From the NCBI GenBank assembly GCA_024280115.1, contig JAJRQT010000070.1, positions 1 to 46,567 of the forward strand: a stretch of DNA of 46,567 nt, given 5' to 3'. The notes under the pieces are model-generated. The model was not told where the DNA came from and made no database searches. It saw only the letters and a list, made by a program, of their open reading frames with translations. Source of the stretch: Bacteroidota bacterium. Its GTDB lineage: Bacteria; Bacteroidota; Bacteroidia; Cytophagales; Cyclobacteriaceae. Below are positions 36,270-45,210 of this stretch, in pieces (position 1 is the first letter of the stretch; every line of letters starts with the position of its first letter). The position numbers and the translations under genes were made by a program.

Positions 36270-36845
36270 ATGGAGAATCATTCATTGATCGAAAAGATCA
36301 AGAATAAGGATGGTGAAGCCGAATTAAAAGAGATTTACGACAAATACCGTAATGAATTTTTAATATGGGCTATGAGAAAACATTCTTGCACGAAGGAAGA
36401 GGCTAAGGATGTATTTCAACAGTCTGTAATAATTTTTTATGAAAACATCATTTACGGAAAAGTAAAAGAAATTACTAGTCAGGTGAAAACATATATATTC
36501 AGCATCGGTAAAAATAAAATTCTTGAACTTTCAAGACAAAAAAGTAAGCAACAGTTTAATTCTGAAGATTATATGTTTGCCGGACAGGATATATTTTACA
36601 ATGACTTTGATGATGTGTATGAAGAAAAGATTCAAAAGATCGAGCAATGTATATCGAAAATAGGAGATCCCTGCAAAAAATTGTTGGTAGAATTTTATTA
36701 CCATAAAAGACCTATGATTGATATTGCTGAAATAATGGATTATAAAAATAGTGATACAGTGAAAAATCTTAAATACAAGTGCCTGAAAAGGTTAAAAAAG
36801 ATTTTTCAATCTGAATTTGGAATATTATTCAAAGGAGCGTTATGA
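36270..36845 (+). CDS. ECF-type RNA polymerase sigma factor
   Basis: This protein of 191 residues has region 2 (FLIWAMRKHSCTKEEAKDVF, QQSVIIFYENII), a linker with KTYIFSIGKNKILELSRQK, and region 4 (KKLLVEFYYHKRPMIDIAEI, SDTVKNLKYKCLKRLKKIF). It has the sigma2-sigma4 architecture only, as expected for ECF factors of Bacteroidota. The start ATG 36270 overlaps no other gene. Its stop overlaps the next start by 4 bp (ATGA), so the pair is translationally coupled. The downstream membrane protein is the likely anti-sigma factor. Confidence 0.85.
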   Translation: MENHSLIEKIKNKDGEAELKEIYDKYRNEFLIWAMRKHSCTKEEAKDVFQQSVIIFYENIIYGKVKEITSQVKTYIFSIGKNKILELSRQKSKQQFNSEDYMFAGQDIFYNDFDDVYEEKIQKIEQCISKIGDPCKKLLVEFYYHKRPMIDIAEIMDYKNSDTVKNLKYKCLKRLKKIFQSEFGILFKGAL

Positions 36846-37597
36846 GTACGAATGAAAATGATATAGAACTTCTTGATCAATTTATTAATGGTCAATTGGA
36901 TGCAACTAAGAGAAATGAGGTTTCTAAAAGGCTTGAGCAAGACCTTGAGTTTGCCAGGGAATTGAATCAGCTTAAGCTCATGGTGGATTGTGTCAGAATT
37001 TCCGGAAGAAAAAGACTGTTGGATGAAATTAAGCAGTGGGATGAAGATATTGAGGACGATATTGAGGAGCCTGAAAAGATTAGAAATTTAGGAGTTTTTA
37101 GGTGGTACTATGCTGCGGCGAGCGTTGTCGTGTTTATGGTAGCCGGTTTTCTCATTTACTCCAATATTAACTTCGGATATGATAATATTGTAGCAGATGT
37201 ATATGAACCATACAATTATATTTCCCCTACAAGCCGCGGGGGGGATGTGCAAAAAAATCAACTCAGTCAGTTTTTCATGTATTATGATCGCGCTGAATAT
37301 ACTCAGGCCATTCAATTATGGGAAGAAGTTGATGATGCTCAAAAAACGGATGATGCTGAGTTTTACCTGGCGAATGCTTATCAGGCCGAGAAGCGATATT
37401 CGGAAGCGTCTGATATTTATAAAAAACTAATTAAAAGTGAAAATAAATATAAAATGGCTTCAATATGGTATCTGGCATTATGCTACTTGTCCTTAGATAA
37501 TCCGGAACAAGCCAATGATTTGTTAGTAGAATTAGAAAATGAAAATTCCTCTTATAGCCCAAAAGCGACAGATCTCCTTAGCAGATTGAATAAGTAG
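36842..37597 (+). CDS. Putative anti-sigma factor with periplasmic TPR domain
   Basis: This protein of 251 residues. The cytoplasmic N-terminus (1-80) has ELLDQFINGQLDATKRNEVS and RLEQDLEFARELNQL, a helical segment typical of anti-sigma N-termini, although no HxxxCxxC zinc motif is present. One TM helix follows at about 88-110 (YYAAASVVVFMVAGFLIYSN). The C-terminal 130 residues look like TPR helices (AEFYLANAYQAEKRYSEASD, IWYLALCYLSLDNPEQANDL). It probably holds the coupled sigma factor at the membrane. The TPR part may sense envelope proteins. The anti-sigma role is inferred from coupling and layout. Confidence 0.7.
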   Translation: MSTNENDIELLDQFINGQLDATKRNEVSKRLEQDLEFARELNQLKLMVDCVRISGRKRLLDEIKQWDEDIEDDIEEPEKIRNLGVFRWYYAAASVVVFMVAGFLIYSNINFGYDNIVADVYEPYNYISPTSRGGDVQKNQLSQFFMYYDRAEYTQAIQLWEEVDDAQKTDDAEFYLANAYQAEKRYSEASDIYKKLIKSENKYKMASIWYLALCYLSLDNPEQANDLLVELENENSSYSPKATDLLSRLNK

Positions 37598-37667
37598 CTG
37601 TTTTCAATTCCTGTTTTAAAGCAGCCCTGTTTTTTAGCTTTCCTAATAAAGTCTCAGCTAATTCAGA

Positions 37668-38378
37668 TTATTGATGGCTTTTCAACAGTATTATCAATTG
37701 ATTATTATTCTTCTTTTTCGCATGTCCCAGCGCATTCACACCATCTTTATCCTCAATAAGAATATCCGCGCCATGCTCTAATAAAAGCTTGGCCATTTTC
37801 ACTTGCATTTCCGGATCTTTGGAGAGTATAACGACTTCAAGCAAGGCCGTCCAGCCTAAAAAATTTATGAAATTTACATCAATATCGGTTTTCTCTAGTA
37901 AAAGTTTTGCTGTTTCATAATGTCCTTTTTCAGCGGCGGGAATTAAAGCGTTTCCCCCATAGTAATTTCTTATCTCCAAATTGGGTTTTTCCCGGATAAG
38001 TCGATTTATTATTTCTGTTTGTCCGTGGGCGCCCGCATACAAAAAAGGAGTAGGATCAATTTCATCCAAACCCGCTTGTTCATTAACTCTGTTTTTATCA
38101 TCAAAGGGGAAATCGACCAGGGCGCCTTTTTTCAATAGAAGATCCACTAATTCGAGATTATTCCTTTCTGTCGCCAAATACAAGAGTGGTTTCTTTTGAA
38201 CATTTTGTGTATTGGGGTTCACTCCTTCATCGAGTAAGATACTGACGAGTTCTAAATTGCCGTTTAATACCGCTTCAATCACCTTAGCTTCATTTTTATT
38301 CTGCGCTCCAAGTATTGAATTGGCCATCGATAGAAATAGCAATAATACTATTATGTTCAATTTTAGAAATTTCTTCAT
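37668..38378 (-). CDS. Exported ankyrin-repeat protein
   Basis: This protein of 236 residues has a signal peptide (LLLFLSMANSILGAQ). Six or so ankyrin repeats follow, seen as LVSILLDEGVNPNTQ, KPLLYLATERNNLELVDLLL, TPFLYAGAHGQTEIINRLI, NALIPAAEKGHYETAKLLLE, TALLEVV and AKLLLEHGADILIEDKDG. It is a periplasmic or secreted protein-binding scaffold with no partner visible. It stands alone, convergent with the sigma/anti-sigma pair, and reads away from the CBM9/sulfatase operon. Confidence 0.85.
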   Translation of the reverse strand: MKKFLKLNIIVLLLFLSMANSILGAQNKNEAKVIEAVLNGNLELVSILLDEGVNPNTQNVQKKPLLYLATERNNLELVDLLLKKGALVDFPFDDKNRVNEQAGLDEIDPTPFLYAGAHGQTEIINRLIREKPNLEIRNYYGGNALIPAAEKGHYETAKLLLEKTDIDVNFINFLGWTALLEVVILSKDPEMQVKMAKLLLEHGADILIEDKDGVNALGHAKKKNNNQLIILLKSHQ

Positions 38379-38475
38379 ATGTAAAATTGCTATTGTAAAA
38401 CCTGCTTTGGTGGAAAAGTAGCTTTAAATTAAAACTAAAATGTAACTATTTTTGAAGACACTGATGGCTCAAGAG

Positions 38476-39933
38476 CTATAATACCATATTGGGAAATACG
38501 GATTTCAAATCAGTAGTATCTTCCATATCAGTCTGAAGGTTGAGCAAATCATTGAAAAGTGACTTTTTTATATCACTGTATTGTTCCTCACCGTTGAGAT
38601 CATTGAGTTCGAGCGGATCGTTCTTCATATCATATAAAAGAGTTGTTTCTGCTTTTGGATAAACGATTAGTTTATATCCATCTTTTCTGATCATGCGTTG
38701 AGCATCTGTATAGCACCCGTAAATGGCATTATATTTTCCTTTTAGAGTCTTATTTTTAGCAAGATCTATTAAACTGTTAAACTCAACGTATCCAGGTTTC
38801 TCAGCTCCGGCCAACTCCAATGCAGATGCCATCACATCCTGCAGATAGACATCGGTATTTGACTTTTGATTTTTTGGAATGTCGGGGCCGATGACAATCA
38901 TCGGTGGTCGTATGCTATGGTCGTACATACTTTGTTTTCCCATTAAACCATGATTGCCACATGCAAGACCATGATCAGCTGTAAAAAAGATATATGTATT
39001 ATCTTTTTTACCAGTTTTCTCCAGGGCGGCAATAATTCTTTTTATCTGGTCATCCATATGTGTGATAATCGCATAATATTCCTGGCGATTGACTTTTACA
39101 GCATATTCTGTTCTTGGAAATGGTGCTAACCTTTCATCCCTGAGACTTCTTCCATAGCCTATTTTACCATTGTAAGGATATTCAGGAACAAAACTTTCCG
39201 GAATAGAAATACTTTCAAGAGGATACATATCTACATATTTCTTTGGAGACTGTCTCGGATCATGAGGGGCATTAAAAGCCAAATACATAAAGAACGGTTT
39301 GTCGCTTTCAGAAGCTTTTGAAAGAAAACTCTCCGCATCATCTGCAAGAACCTCGCTCCAGTGTTTTCCACCTTTCCAATGTCCTCCGAAAGCAGTGTCA
39401 TACGGTGACCATATATCTTTTTTCCCTTCAATCGGTCTGTTGTATCCCTCTGGAGTATCTTTCGGCATTCCAGGCCTGATGTGGCTGACATTATTGAATA
39501 TACTATCAGGTGATATCTTCACATGCCACTTGCCACTGAAGTAGGTTTCATATCCGGCGTCCTCCATCATCTGACTCCAGAATTGCCTGTTGTGTGCCAG
39601 TTCTTTCAGCTTTTTTTCGTTTCTATATGCCCGCCAGACAAATCTCCCTGTATTCAGCATTGTTCTGGATGCTACACAAACTGCTCCATGCCAGGCACCC
39701 ATATTATATGCATGCGTAAAAGTGACGCCTTCCCTTGTGAGTCTGTCCAATGTCGGCGTTATTATTTCACTATTTCCTTGAGCGTGGACTGTGTAATAGG
39801 CCTGATCGTCGGCGAAGATGAAGAGGATATTGGGTTTTGGCTTCTCGACTGGCTTTTCACTGCAACTCAAAAGAAAGAATGAGAGGTAAACGGCTGTTAA
39901 TACAGTTAATCCGGAAAATTTAAAAGAATGCAT
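38476..39933 (-). CDS. Sulfatase (type I) lipoprotein with CxAxR maturation motif
   Basis: The start at 39933 is chosen because it opens a signal with lipobox FFLLSCSEKP and sits 11 bp after the CBM9 stop. The longer frame would overlap that gene. The product of 485 residues is an alkaline-phosphatase-fold sulfatase: metal site NILFIFADDQ, formylglycine motif AVCVASRTMLNTGR (C86-x-A88-x-R90), GKWHVK, FFMYLAFNAPHDPR, TYIFFTADHG and GNHGLMGKQSMYDHSIRPP. The motif has Ala where the FGE consensus has Pro. CxAxR is known as a substrate of anaerobic radical-SAM maturases (anSME). It removes sulfate esters from glycans. It is co-transcribed with the CBM9-like gene. Confidence 0.92.
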   Translation of the reverse strand: MHSFKFSGLTVLTAVYLSFFLLSCSEKPVEKPKPNILFIFADDQAYYTVHAQGNSEIITPTLDRLTREGVTFTHAYNMGAWHGAVCVASRTMLNTGRFVWRAYRNEKKLKELAHNRQFWSQMMEDAGYETYFSGKWHVKISPDSIFNNVSHIRPGMPKDTPEGYNRPIEGKKDIWSPYDTAFGGHWKGGKHWSEVLADDAESFLSKASESDKPFFMYLAFNAPHDPRQSPKKYVDMYPLESISIPESFVPEYPYNGKIGYGRSLRDERLAPFPRTEYAVKVNRQEYYAIITHMDDQIKRIIAALEKTGKKDNTYIFFTADHGLACGNHGLMGKQSMYDHSIRPPMIVIGPDIPKNQKSNTDVYLQDVMASALELAGAEKPGYVEFNSLIDLAKNKTLKGKYNAIYGCYTDAQRMIRKDGYKLIVYPKAETTLLYDMKNDPLELNDLNGEEQYSDIKKSLFNDLLNLQTDMEDTTDLKSVFPNMVL

Positions 39934-39944
39934 TTTGGATAATC

Positions 39945-40673
39945 TTATTTGAAAAATATTGGTCTGAATTTTTTGTATTCGTGAAAGGTTTTCTCGATTG
40001 GTGCCCAGCACCACGAAATCCGTTTTCCGGTATCATAATCCATACGGTAAAAATTCCCTTTCCATTCTGTGCCGGGTTTTGGCGGAGAGTTTTTAAACCC
40101 TTTGAAAAGTGCATATGGAAAAAACATTTCCGCAGTCCAACCTTTTATTTTGGCGCCGGTTTCTGCTTTCCCTCCCATTATATGAACAGCTTTTCTTATT
40201 TTTCTTTCTCCTTCATAATGCCATGGAGCCCAACCCATAAAATCGCCTTCATTGTTCGGGATTAATAGTACCAATTCTGTATTTAACGGATTAATTTCGT
40301 ATTCAAAATAAACCGGGTTGTTAGGATCTGTGTGCAGGAAAACTTCAAATACATCGGCTTCCCAGATATCATCCTGATCATTTTCATAACTTGTAGATAT
40401 CAAATTATCCTCACAATAACTCAAAACATAAATGCCAGTTTCGGAATACAGCATTTTAAATTTAGTTTCAAGATTTACATCAGTTTCATTAAGTAAGGAC
40501 ATCCTGGTCCATCCGACATTATTCCACTGTGGATTATCTCCTTTTCCATTGAGCTCAAAATCAGCGCAATGATTTACAATTAATTTATTCTTTTGATTAT
40601 GCATGTTGTCAATTTGTGTATGATTAGAATAAAACAAACTTAGAAAGACAAAAAGTAGATTGAAAGTATTCAT
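39945..40673 (-). CDS. CBM9-like carbohydrate-binding protein
   Basis: This protein of 242 residues has an N-terminal signal-like segment (MNTFNLLFVFLSLFYS). The body fits carbohydrate-binding module family 9-like proteins: ADFELNGKGDNPQWNNVGW, KFKMLYSETGIYVLSYCED, DIWEADVFEVFLHTDP, YFEYEINPLNTELVL, WTAEMFFPYAL, GNFYRMDYDTG and SWCWAPIEKTFHEYKKF. It probably binds sugar at the surface or in the periplasm. It is first in a two-gene operon with the sulfatase, so it may help to present a sulfated glycan. No catalytic domain is attached. Confidence 0.88.
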   Translation of the reverse strand: MNTFNLLFVFLSLFYSNHTQIDNMHNQKNKLIVNHCADFELNGKGDNPQWNNVGWTRMSLLNETDVNLETKFKMLYSETGIYVLSYCEDNLISTSYENDQDDIWEADVFEVFLHTDPNNPVYFEYEINPLNTELVLLIPNNEGDFMGWAPWHYEGERKIRKAVHIMGGKAETGAKIKGWTAEMFFPYALFKGFKNSPPKPGTEWKGNFYRMDYDTGKRISWCWAPIEKTFHEYKKFRPIFFK

Positions 40674-40892
40674 AATATTTCAATATAGGTTTTTAAATAA
40701 TTCATGGAATTTATGAACAATTTTTTATAAAACAATAATTTGATGTAAGGCAAAAGAAATTTAACATGAACATATAATTAGACTAAACCTCTGTCAATAA
40801 CATTAGCGATTTATGGCTCCTAACTGATATTTAATTGATACCCTAATATGGTTTTTCTCCAAATTAATTTTTAAAGATTCGTTTTTAAGCAT

Positions 40893-40915
40893 AAAAAAAG
40901 CCGGAATTACCGGCT
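40893..40915 (-). terminator. Terminator after the beta-barrel gene
   Basis: On the minus strand AGCCGG-TAATT-CCGGCT is followed by seven T. It lies 25 bp past the stop of the outer-membrane protein gene. Confidence 0.85.
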
Positions 40916-40939
40916 GAGTTTTGTTGAAACTTTTACAGT

Positions 40940-41917
40940 TTAGCGAACTATATCTTTAGCCAAAGCTTCTTTTTTAACTCTGAAAGATCTGTTTCCTCCA
41001 ATCATCCAGTGAAGCCCGATTTGCGCCCCAACCAGCAGGTTGGCTCGGTTGCTAAAAATACTTGTGATATCATCATCTCCGATCATATCGATAAGATCCT
41101 GGTTTCTCATGTCGGTAAAACTGTAATTCGCCCTTACATTGGCAGATAGATAAAAATGTTTTAGCAGGTCTATATCCACCCCGAATCCTAATGCAAGCTG
41201 AATTTCCTTATCCTTGAATTTCTGGATTCCGGATTCCACATCGCTATTCATCAATATCATGGAAGATTGTTCGGGCATATTATAATAATCCGGATTATTT
41301 GTATCCTGAAAATATTCCAGAGGTACTTCATTTGCATTACTACTTGGGGGAGTTGCTGTTCCATCTGCAAGTGCCTGCTGGTATGCAACAGGAATGTCTG
41401 CTTCGCTTCCTACCAACACTGTACTTGCGTCAAGAGGAATATCATTACCCTCTGCAAGATTGATGTTTGCATCCTGGATAAATTTTATAGTTTCAGATCC
41501 ACTGTTCAGTAGTGATAATTGTGGGCCAATCTGAAAGTTGAATCTTGCTGCGCTGTTTCCTCCGCTCATCATTTTCAACAACAACGGAAACTGGATATAG
41601 CTCAGATCAATATTCCGTTCGGCGATCATCCTTTGAGTGGACTGAACAGTCTCGATCATTTGATAGATTTGTCCCTGAGCCGCCTTGATGGATTCTAATT
41701 GCAATCCGAAGCTGTTAGTAAAATCTACTCCCAAAGAGGCGCCAACAGGAGCCCATTCGTAATTTGCTTGTGCAGAATATCTCGGATCTTCAGAAATTCC
41801 CTTATCGAGCACGTATGTAGAATTAAATGCTGTAGTAATCCCAATATGAACTCTTGGCTGAGCAATCGCGGACCCCGTAAGCAGAACGAATATGAATATA
41901 TTTAATCTAAGTTTCAT
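40940..41917 (-). CDS. Outer-membrane beta-barrel protein (PorT-like)
   Basis: This protein of 325 residues has a signal peptide ending GSAIAQ. Alternating amphipathic strands follow (VHIGITTAFNSTYVLD, WAPVGASLGVDFTNSFGLQL, ISYIQFPLLLKMM-type strands, RFNFQIGPQLSLL, IQLALGFGVDIDLLKHFYLS, ANVRANYSFTDMR, NLLVGAQIGLHWMIG). The LxYIxxPLLLK strand and GPQxSxL are shared with PorT-type barrels of Bacteroidota. A loop of about 90 residues (165-250) is unusually long and acidic. No function is assigned. It is monocistronic with a clear terminator. Confidence 0.8.
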   Translation of the reverse strand: MKLRLNIFIFVLLTGSAIAQPRVHIGITTAFNSTYVLDKGISEDPRYSAQANYEWAPVGASLGVDFTNSFGLQLESIKAAQGQIYQMIETVQSTQRMIAERNIDLSYIQFPLLLKMMSGGNSAARFNFQIGPQLSLLNSGSETIKFIQDANINLAEGNDIPLDASTVLVGSEADIPVAYQQALADGTATPPSSNANEVPLEYFQDTNNPDYYNMPEQSSMILMNSDVESGIQKFKDKEIQLALGFGVDIDLLKHFYLSANVRANYSFTDMRNQDLIDMIGDDDITSIFSNRANLLVGAQIGLHWMIGGNRSFRVKKEALAKDIVR

Positions 41918-42086
41918 GATTTTTATAATTTCAGTTTATTAAATTATAAGCTTTGTTGTTACTCCCTTTGATACATTAATAATCAATATTGTAAATCATT
42001 GATTCAGTTAATGTTATGAGGTTTTCTTACATGCGTGAACTATATGGATTTAAAGTAATTTCATTAAATTGGATTCTGTTTTCTGT

Positions 42087-42920
42087 ATGAACAATTTTAA
42101 AAATGAAATATTAAAACTTATCAGATCAATTGGCCCTGATCTTTCCCTTGAAATGGAGAATGATATCTCTGAAACGGAAAAGGCTGATCTGTCTATTCCA
42201 GAAATCAATATTGCCTTCAAATTTCATTTGATTGATGAGCAAAATATAGATGAAAGCCGAAATTTGGATTCGGCCCCGACATTTAAGCTCATTCATGTAT
42301 GGGAAGATCATTGGGTTTTTCACCATGAAAAAATTGAATCTAAAATTAGATCTTTACTCGGAAAGACCTTCAGGGTTCATGGAAGGGAAACAAAAGTAGC
42401 ATCAATTACCAATCCTCAGTTGATCGAATTTCTCAAATTAAATCATTTGAATGTTCCAATAAAAGGCAAATACAAATTCGGATTAATGAAAGATGACGAA
42501 CTATTGGCGGTGATATCATTTAGCAATGGCAGGGAAATGATCAGAGATGGGATAGTTTATAATTCTTATGAACTTTTGCGATTTTGTAATAAGCTTAATG
42601 TTACAGTTGTAGGAGGATTCACAAAATTGCTAAACCACTTTATCAAAAAGCGAAATCCTGATGACATCATGACTTATGTTGATTGTGATTGGTCGGATGG
42701 AAAAACATTTGAATCCATCGGATTTGAGTTAGTTGAAAGGACGCCGCCTTTACATTTTTGGTTAGATCCAAATACAGGAATCCGGCATTATCCGAACGTA
42801 TTGTTGAAAGAATTAAATGTATCTGAAGATAGTGAGGATATGGATATTTTGATTAAAGAAAAAGGATTGGTAAAGGTTTTTAATTCCGGGAGTTTCAAAT
42901 TTTTAAGAAAGTTTAAGTAG
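42087..42920 (+). CDS. Hypothetical protein with a phage-type GNAT-like domain
   Basis: ATG 42087 is preferred over an upstream TTG. The product of 277 residues has no signal or TM helix. The C-terminal 180 residues carry motifs I associate with a domain common in phage and mobile-element proteins near homing or HNH endonucleases: LLGKTFRVHGRETKVASI, FLKLNHL, KYKFGLMKDDELLAVISF, SYELLRFCNKLNVTVVGG, FTKLLNHFIKKRNPDDI and DWSDGKTFESIGFELVERTP. No nuclease motif is seen. The fold resembles acetyltransferase-like (GNAT) domains. The N-terminal 90 residues are unlike anything I recognise. It has no phage neighbours here. Confidence 0.55.
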   Translation: MNNFKNEILKLIRSIGPDLSLEMENDISETEKADLSIPEINIAFKFHLIDEQNIDESRNLDSAPTFKLIHVWEDHWVFHHEKIESKIRSLLGKTFRVHGRETKVASITNPQLIEFLKLNHLNVPIKGKYKFGLMKDDELLAVISFSNGREMIRDGIVYNSYELLRFCNKLNVTVVGGFTKLLNHFIKKRNPDDIMTYVDCDWSDGKTFESIGFELVERTPPLHFWLDPNTGIRHYPNVLLKELNVSEDSEDMDILIKEKGLVKVFNSGSFKFLRKFK

Positions 42921-42979
42921 AAAAAATGCTCAATATTCCATGCACCTTTTATATTTCATATCGACTTGTACTTAACGGG

Positions 42980-43021
42980 CCAATAATTTGAATTATTTAT
43001 TGGTCTGTGAGTCACAGACCA
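42980..43021. repeat. Double palindrome, related to the 17.96 kb element
   Basis: TGGTCTGTGA-G-TCACAGACCA (43001-43021) is a perfect palindrome. CCAATAA and TTATTGG (42980-42986, 42997-43003) form an overlapping alternative stem. The GGTCTGTG / CACAGACC core is the same as at about 17962-17981. It lies between a plus gene end and the end of the minus-strand kinase gene. Confidence 0.55.
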
Positions 43022-43133
43022 TGGGTTTTCATATTAGTTCGATTATATCCGACCGCTTTGTAAGTTACTCCTAATGTTTCCGGTTCACCGAGAGCTTTTC
43101 TTTTATTATTGTGGTTTTTACAGCAAACTGATT

Positions 43134-44405
43134 TTACCTTTCCTTATTAAACACCACCTTGAGTGTATGCTCTTCATTTTGGTAGTAGTATTGGATATCA
43201 AAGTTGTTGACATCACATATTTTTTTAACAATGGCAAGGCCGAGACCGATAGTTCCGGTGCTTTGATTAGCCTTTTTAAACCTTTTAAAAAGTGAGTCTG
43301 ACGGTACGGTTAGAGCATTACCGGAATTGGAAATCTCCAGGTAATTTTTAGTAAGTTTCACAATAATGTGTCCTTTGGGAATATTGTGTCTGATTGCATT
43401 TTGAAAAAGATTGGAGATCAGAATCTGAATTAGTACGGGATCGCATTGTACTATTACATCTCTTTCCAGTTCATGGTTTATTTTTATTTCTTTGAGGTCC
43501 AGCAATTCCTGAAAATCGAAGATAGATTGATTTATTTTCTCAGAAAGATTGATCTCCTGTAGATCTGTAAATTCATCGTTTTCAATTTTCGTCAACAAAC
43601 TCAGAGACCTGCTCATCTTTGATAAATGATTGATGGCTTCATAAGTTGAGCTGATTAATTGTAATTGTTCTTCATCGAGATTTTTGGATTGCATCAAGAG
43701 TTCAATTTTTCCTTTGGCTACCGCAAGAGGAGTTTGCATTTCATGCGAAGCGTTTTCTGAAAACTCTTTTAGACTTTTATAGTCAATTTTACTTTTTTTA
43801 ATCATCCGGGCAAGGATTTGATTCAGTTCTTTGAATTCTTTTGTATTTGTTTTTCCCAGGTCAGGTTCGTTTACATCATTCAATCTGAAATTTTTAATGG
43901 CCTGGATTGTGACATTAAAGGGCTGAAAAAGCCAGGAGGATACTAAATAACTAAAGATGACCAATGAAACACCTAATATGATAAATAGACGTGTTTGTGA
44001 TTGGAATACCCCCGAGAAGATATCGTCTGATTCTACGATCACATCAAAAATTTCAACTTTGTAAGTTTTATCTTTTATCTTTTTAACGACACTAAGCTTC
44101 CTGTGTAGTTCCAGCCTGTCAATTTTGGGGTTGGGATGATCCGCTAATGTATCAGAGAATAAATAGTTGGTTTCTTCAACGGTGTTGTTAATTTCTTTAA
44201 TACTTAAATTTTTAGAAATAAATGCAAAAGGAGATTCGCCATTTTCAATTGAATTCTGAAGGCTCCATAATCTTGTAACTAAATATCTGTCTGTCTCATG
44301 TTGTATCTCCTTCTGAAAAATATTATATGTAATAATTCCGCCGACTCCAAATACAACGAGTGTAATAGCCAGGTAAAAAAGAGTTACTTTTAGTAGTAAT
44401 CTCAC
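43134..44405 (-). CDS. Sensor histidine kinase (intact)
   Basis: This protein of 423 residues has TM1 at about 5-27 (VTLFYLAITLVVFGVGGI), a periplasmic sensor part to about 140, TM2 (LFIILGVSLVIFSYLVSSWL) and HisKA with H221 in ENASHEMQTPLAVAKG. HATPase_c follows with N box NLFQNAIRHN, a degenerate G1 region (LEISNSGNAL) and G2 box STGTIGLGLAIVKKI. The NSG form of G1 is normal for this subgroup. The gene overlaps the response-regulator stop by 4 bp, so the pair is coupled. The signal is unknown. Confidence 0.9.
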   Translation of the reverse strand: MRLLLKVTLFYLAITLVVFGVGGIITYNIFQKEIQHETDRYLVTRLWSLQNSIENGESPFAFISKNLSIKEINNTVEETNYLFSDTLADHPNPKIDRLELHRKLSVVKKIKDKTYKVEIFDVIVESDDIFSGVFQSQTRLFIILGVSLVIFSYLVSSWLFQPFNVTIQAIKNFRLNDVNEPDLGKTNTKEFKELNQILARMIKKSKIDYKSLKEFSENASHEMQTPLAVAKGKIELLMQSKNLDEEQLQLISSTYEAINHLSKMSRSLSLLTKIENDEFTDLQEINLSEKINQSIFDFQELLDLKEIKINHELERDVIVQCDPVLIQILISNLFQNAIRHNIPKGHIIVKLTKNYLEISNSGNALTVPSDSLFKRFKKANQSTGTIGLGLAIVKKICDVNNFDIQYYYQNEEHTLKVVFNKER

Positions 44406-45085
44406 TTGGATATGGTTTTGAATTTATAACCCATTCCATAGATGGTATTGATATAATCTCCTCCACCGCCGCCGATAATTTTCTTTCGCAAATTTTTGAT
44501 ATGCTGGTAAACAAAGTCAAAGGAATCATAATAATCTACCTGATCTCCCCACAAATGCTCTGCAATAGATTGCTTGGTTACCACACGGTTTTGATTGGAA
44601 ATAAAATATATCAATAATTCATATTCCTTTTTGGTGAGTTCAATTTGTTTTTTTAATACAAAAACTTCAAATGCATCTGTATCGATCTTGATTTCATTGA
44701 ATTCAATTAATTTATTGCTATTGAAATTTTTCCGTCTGTAAATTGCTTTTATCCTGGCATTTAATTCGGAAAGGTGATATGGTTTAGTTATATAATCATC
44801 GGCGCCAAGATTAAGGCCTTCCAGTTTGTCTTCCAGGGAATTTTTGGCGGATGCAATCAACACGCCCGCTTCTGAGGATTCATCTTTTAAGGCTTTGAGC
44901 ACATCCAATCCATTTCCATCCGGGAGCATTAAATCGAGAATTATTATATCATATTGGAATGATATAATTTTATCAATAGCCTGATCGTAGGTAAATGCCG
45001 TTTCGCAAATACTGCCCTCTTTTGCAAGATAGGTTTGTACGTTTTTTGATAATTCTATGTTATCCTCAACAATAAGTAATTTCAC
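44402..45085 (-). CDS. OmpR-family response regulator
   Basis: This protein of 227 residues. The receiver has acidic pair VEDN, D51 in IIILDLMLPDGNG and K101 in ITKPYHLSELNARI. The winged-helix domain has ELTKKEYELLIYFISNQNR, QSIAEHLWGDQVDYYDSFDF and NLRKKIIGGGGGDYINTIYG. It is the first gene of a two-gene operon with the kinase at 43134. A -7-like box lies about 56 bp upstream. The target genes are unknown, and the TGTGAT operator of the other regulator is not present here. Confidence 0.93.
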   Translation of the reverse strand: MKLLIVEDNIELSKNVQTYLAKEGSICETAFTYDQAIDKIISFQYDIIILDLMLPDGNGLDVLKALKDESSEAGVLIASAKNSLEDKLEGLNLGADDYITKPYHLSELNARIKAIYRRKNFNSNKLIEFNEIKIDTDAFEVFVLKKQIELTKKEYELLIYFISNQNRVVTKQSIAEHLWGDQVDYYDSFDFVYQHIKNLRKKIIGGGGGDYINTIYGMGYKFKTISK

Positions 45086-45140
45086 AATTTAAAAAGTCTC
45101 TTTTTTTAATATTCAATTTAATAGGCCATAAAAAACTTAT

Positions 45141-45148
45141 CAAAGTTA
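45141..45148 (-). promoter_or_regulatory. Candidate -7 promoter box for the second two-component operon
   Basis: On the minus strand this reads TAACTTTG, which fits TAnnTTTG, 56 bp upstream of the regulator start. No good -33 TTG partner was seen. Confidence 0.3.
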
Positions 45149-45210
45149 ATTTACTAATTTGAAGATAATCTGAAGATTTTAATAATCGTACATTATAGAT
45201 ATTTTTTATG

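Noticed and set aside
43134..44405. Loss of the G1 box (DxGxG) in the second kinase as a sign of inactivation
   Set aside because: The NSG form with an intact G2 box is common in this kinase subgroup, and the gene is otherwise complete.
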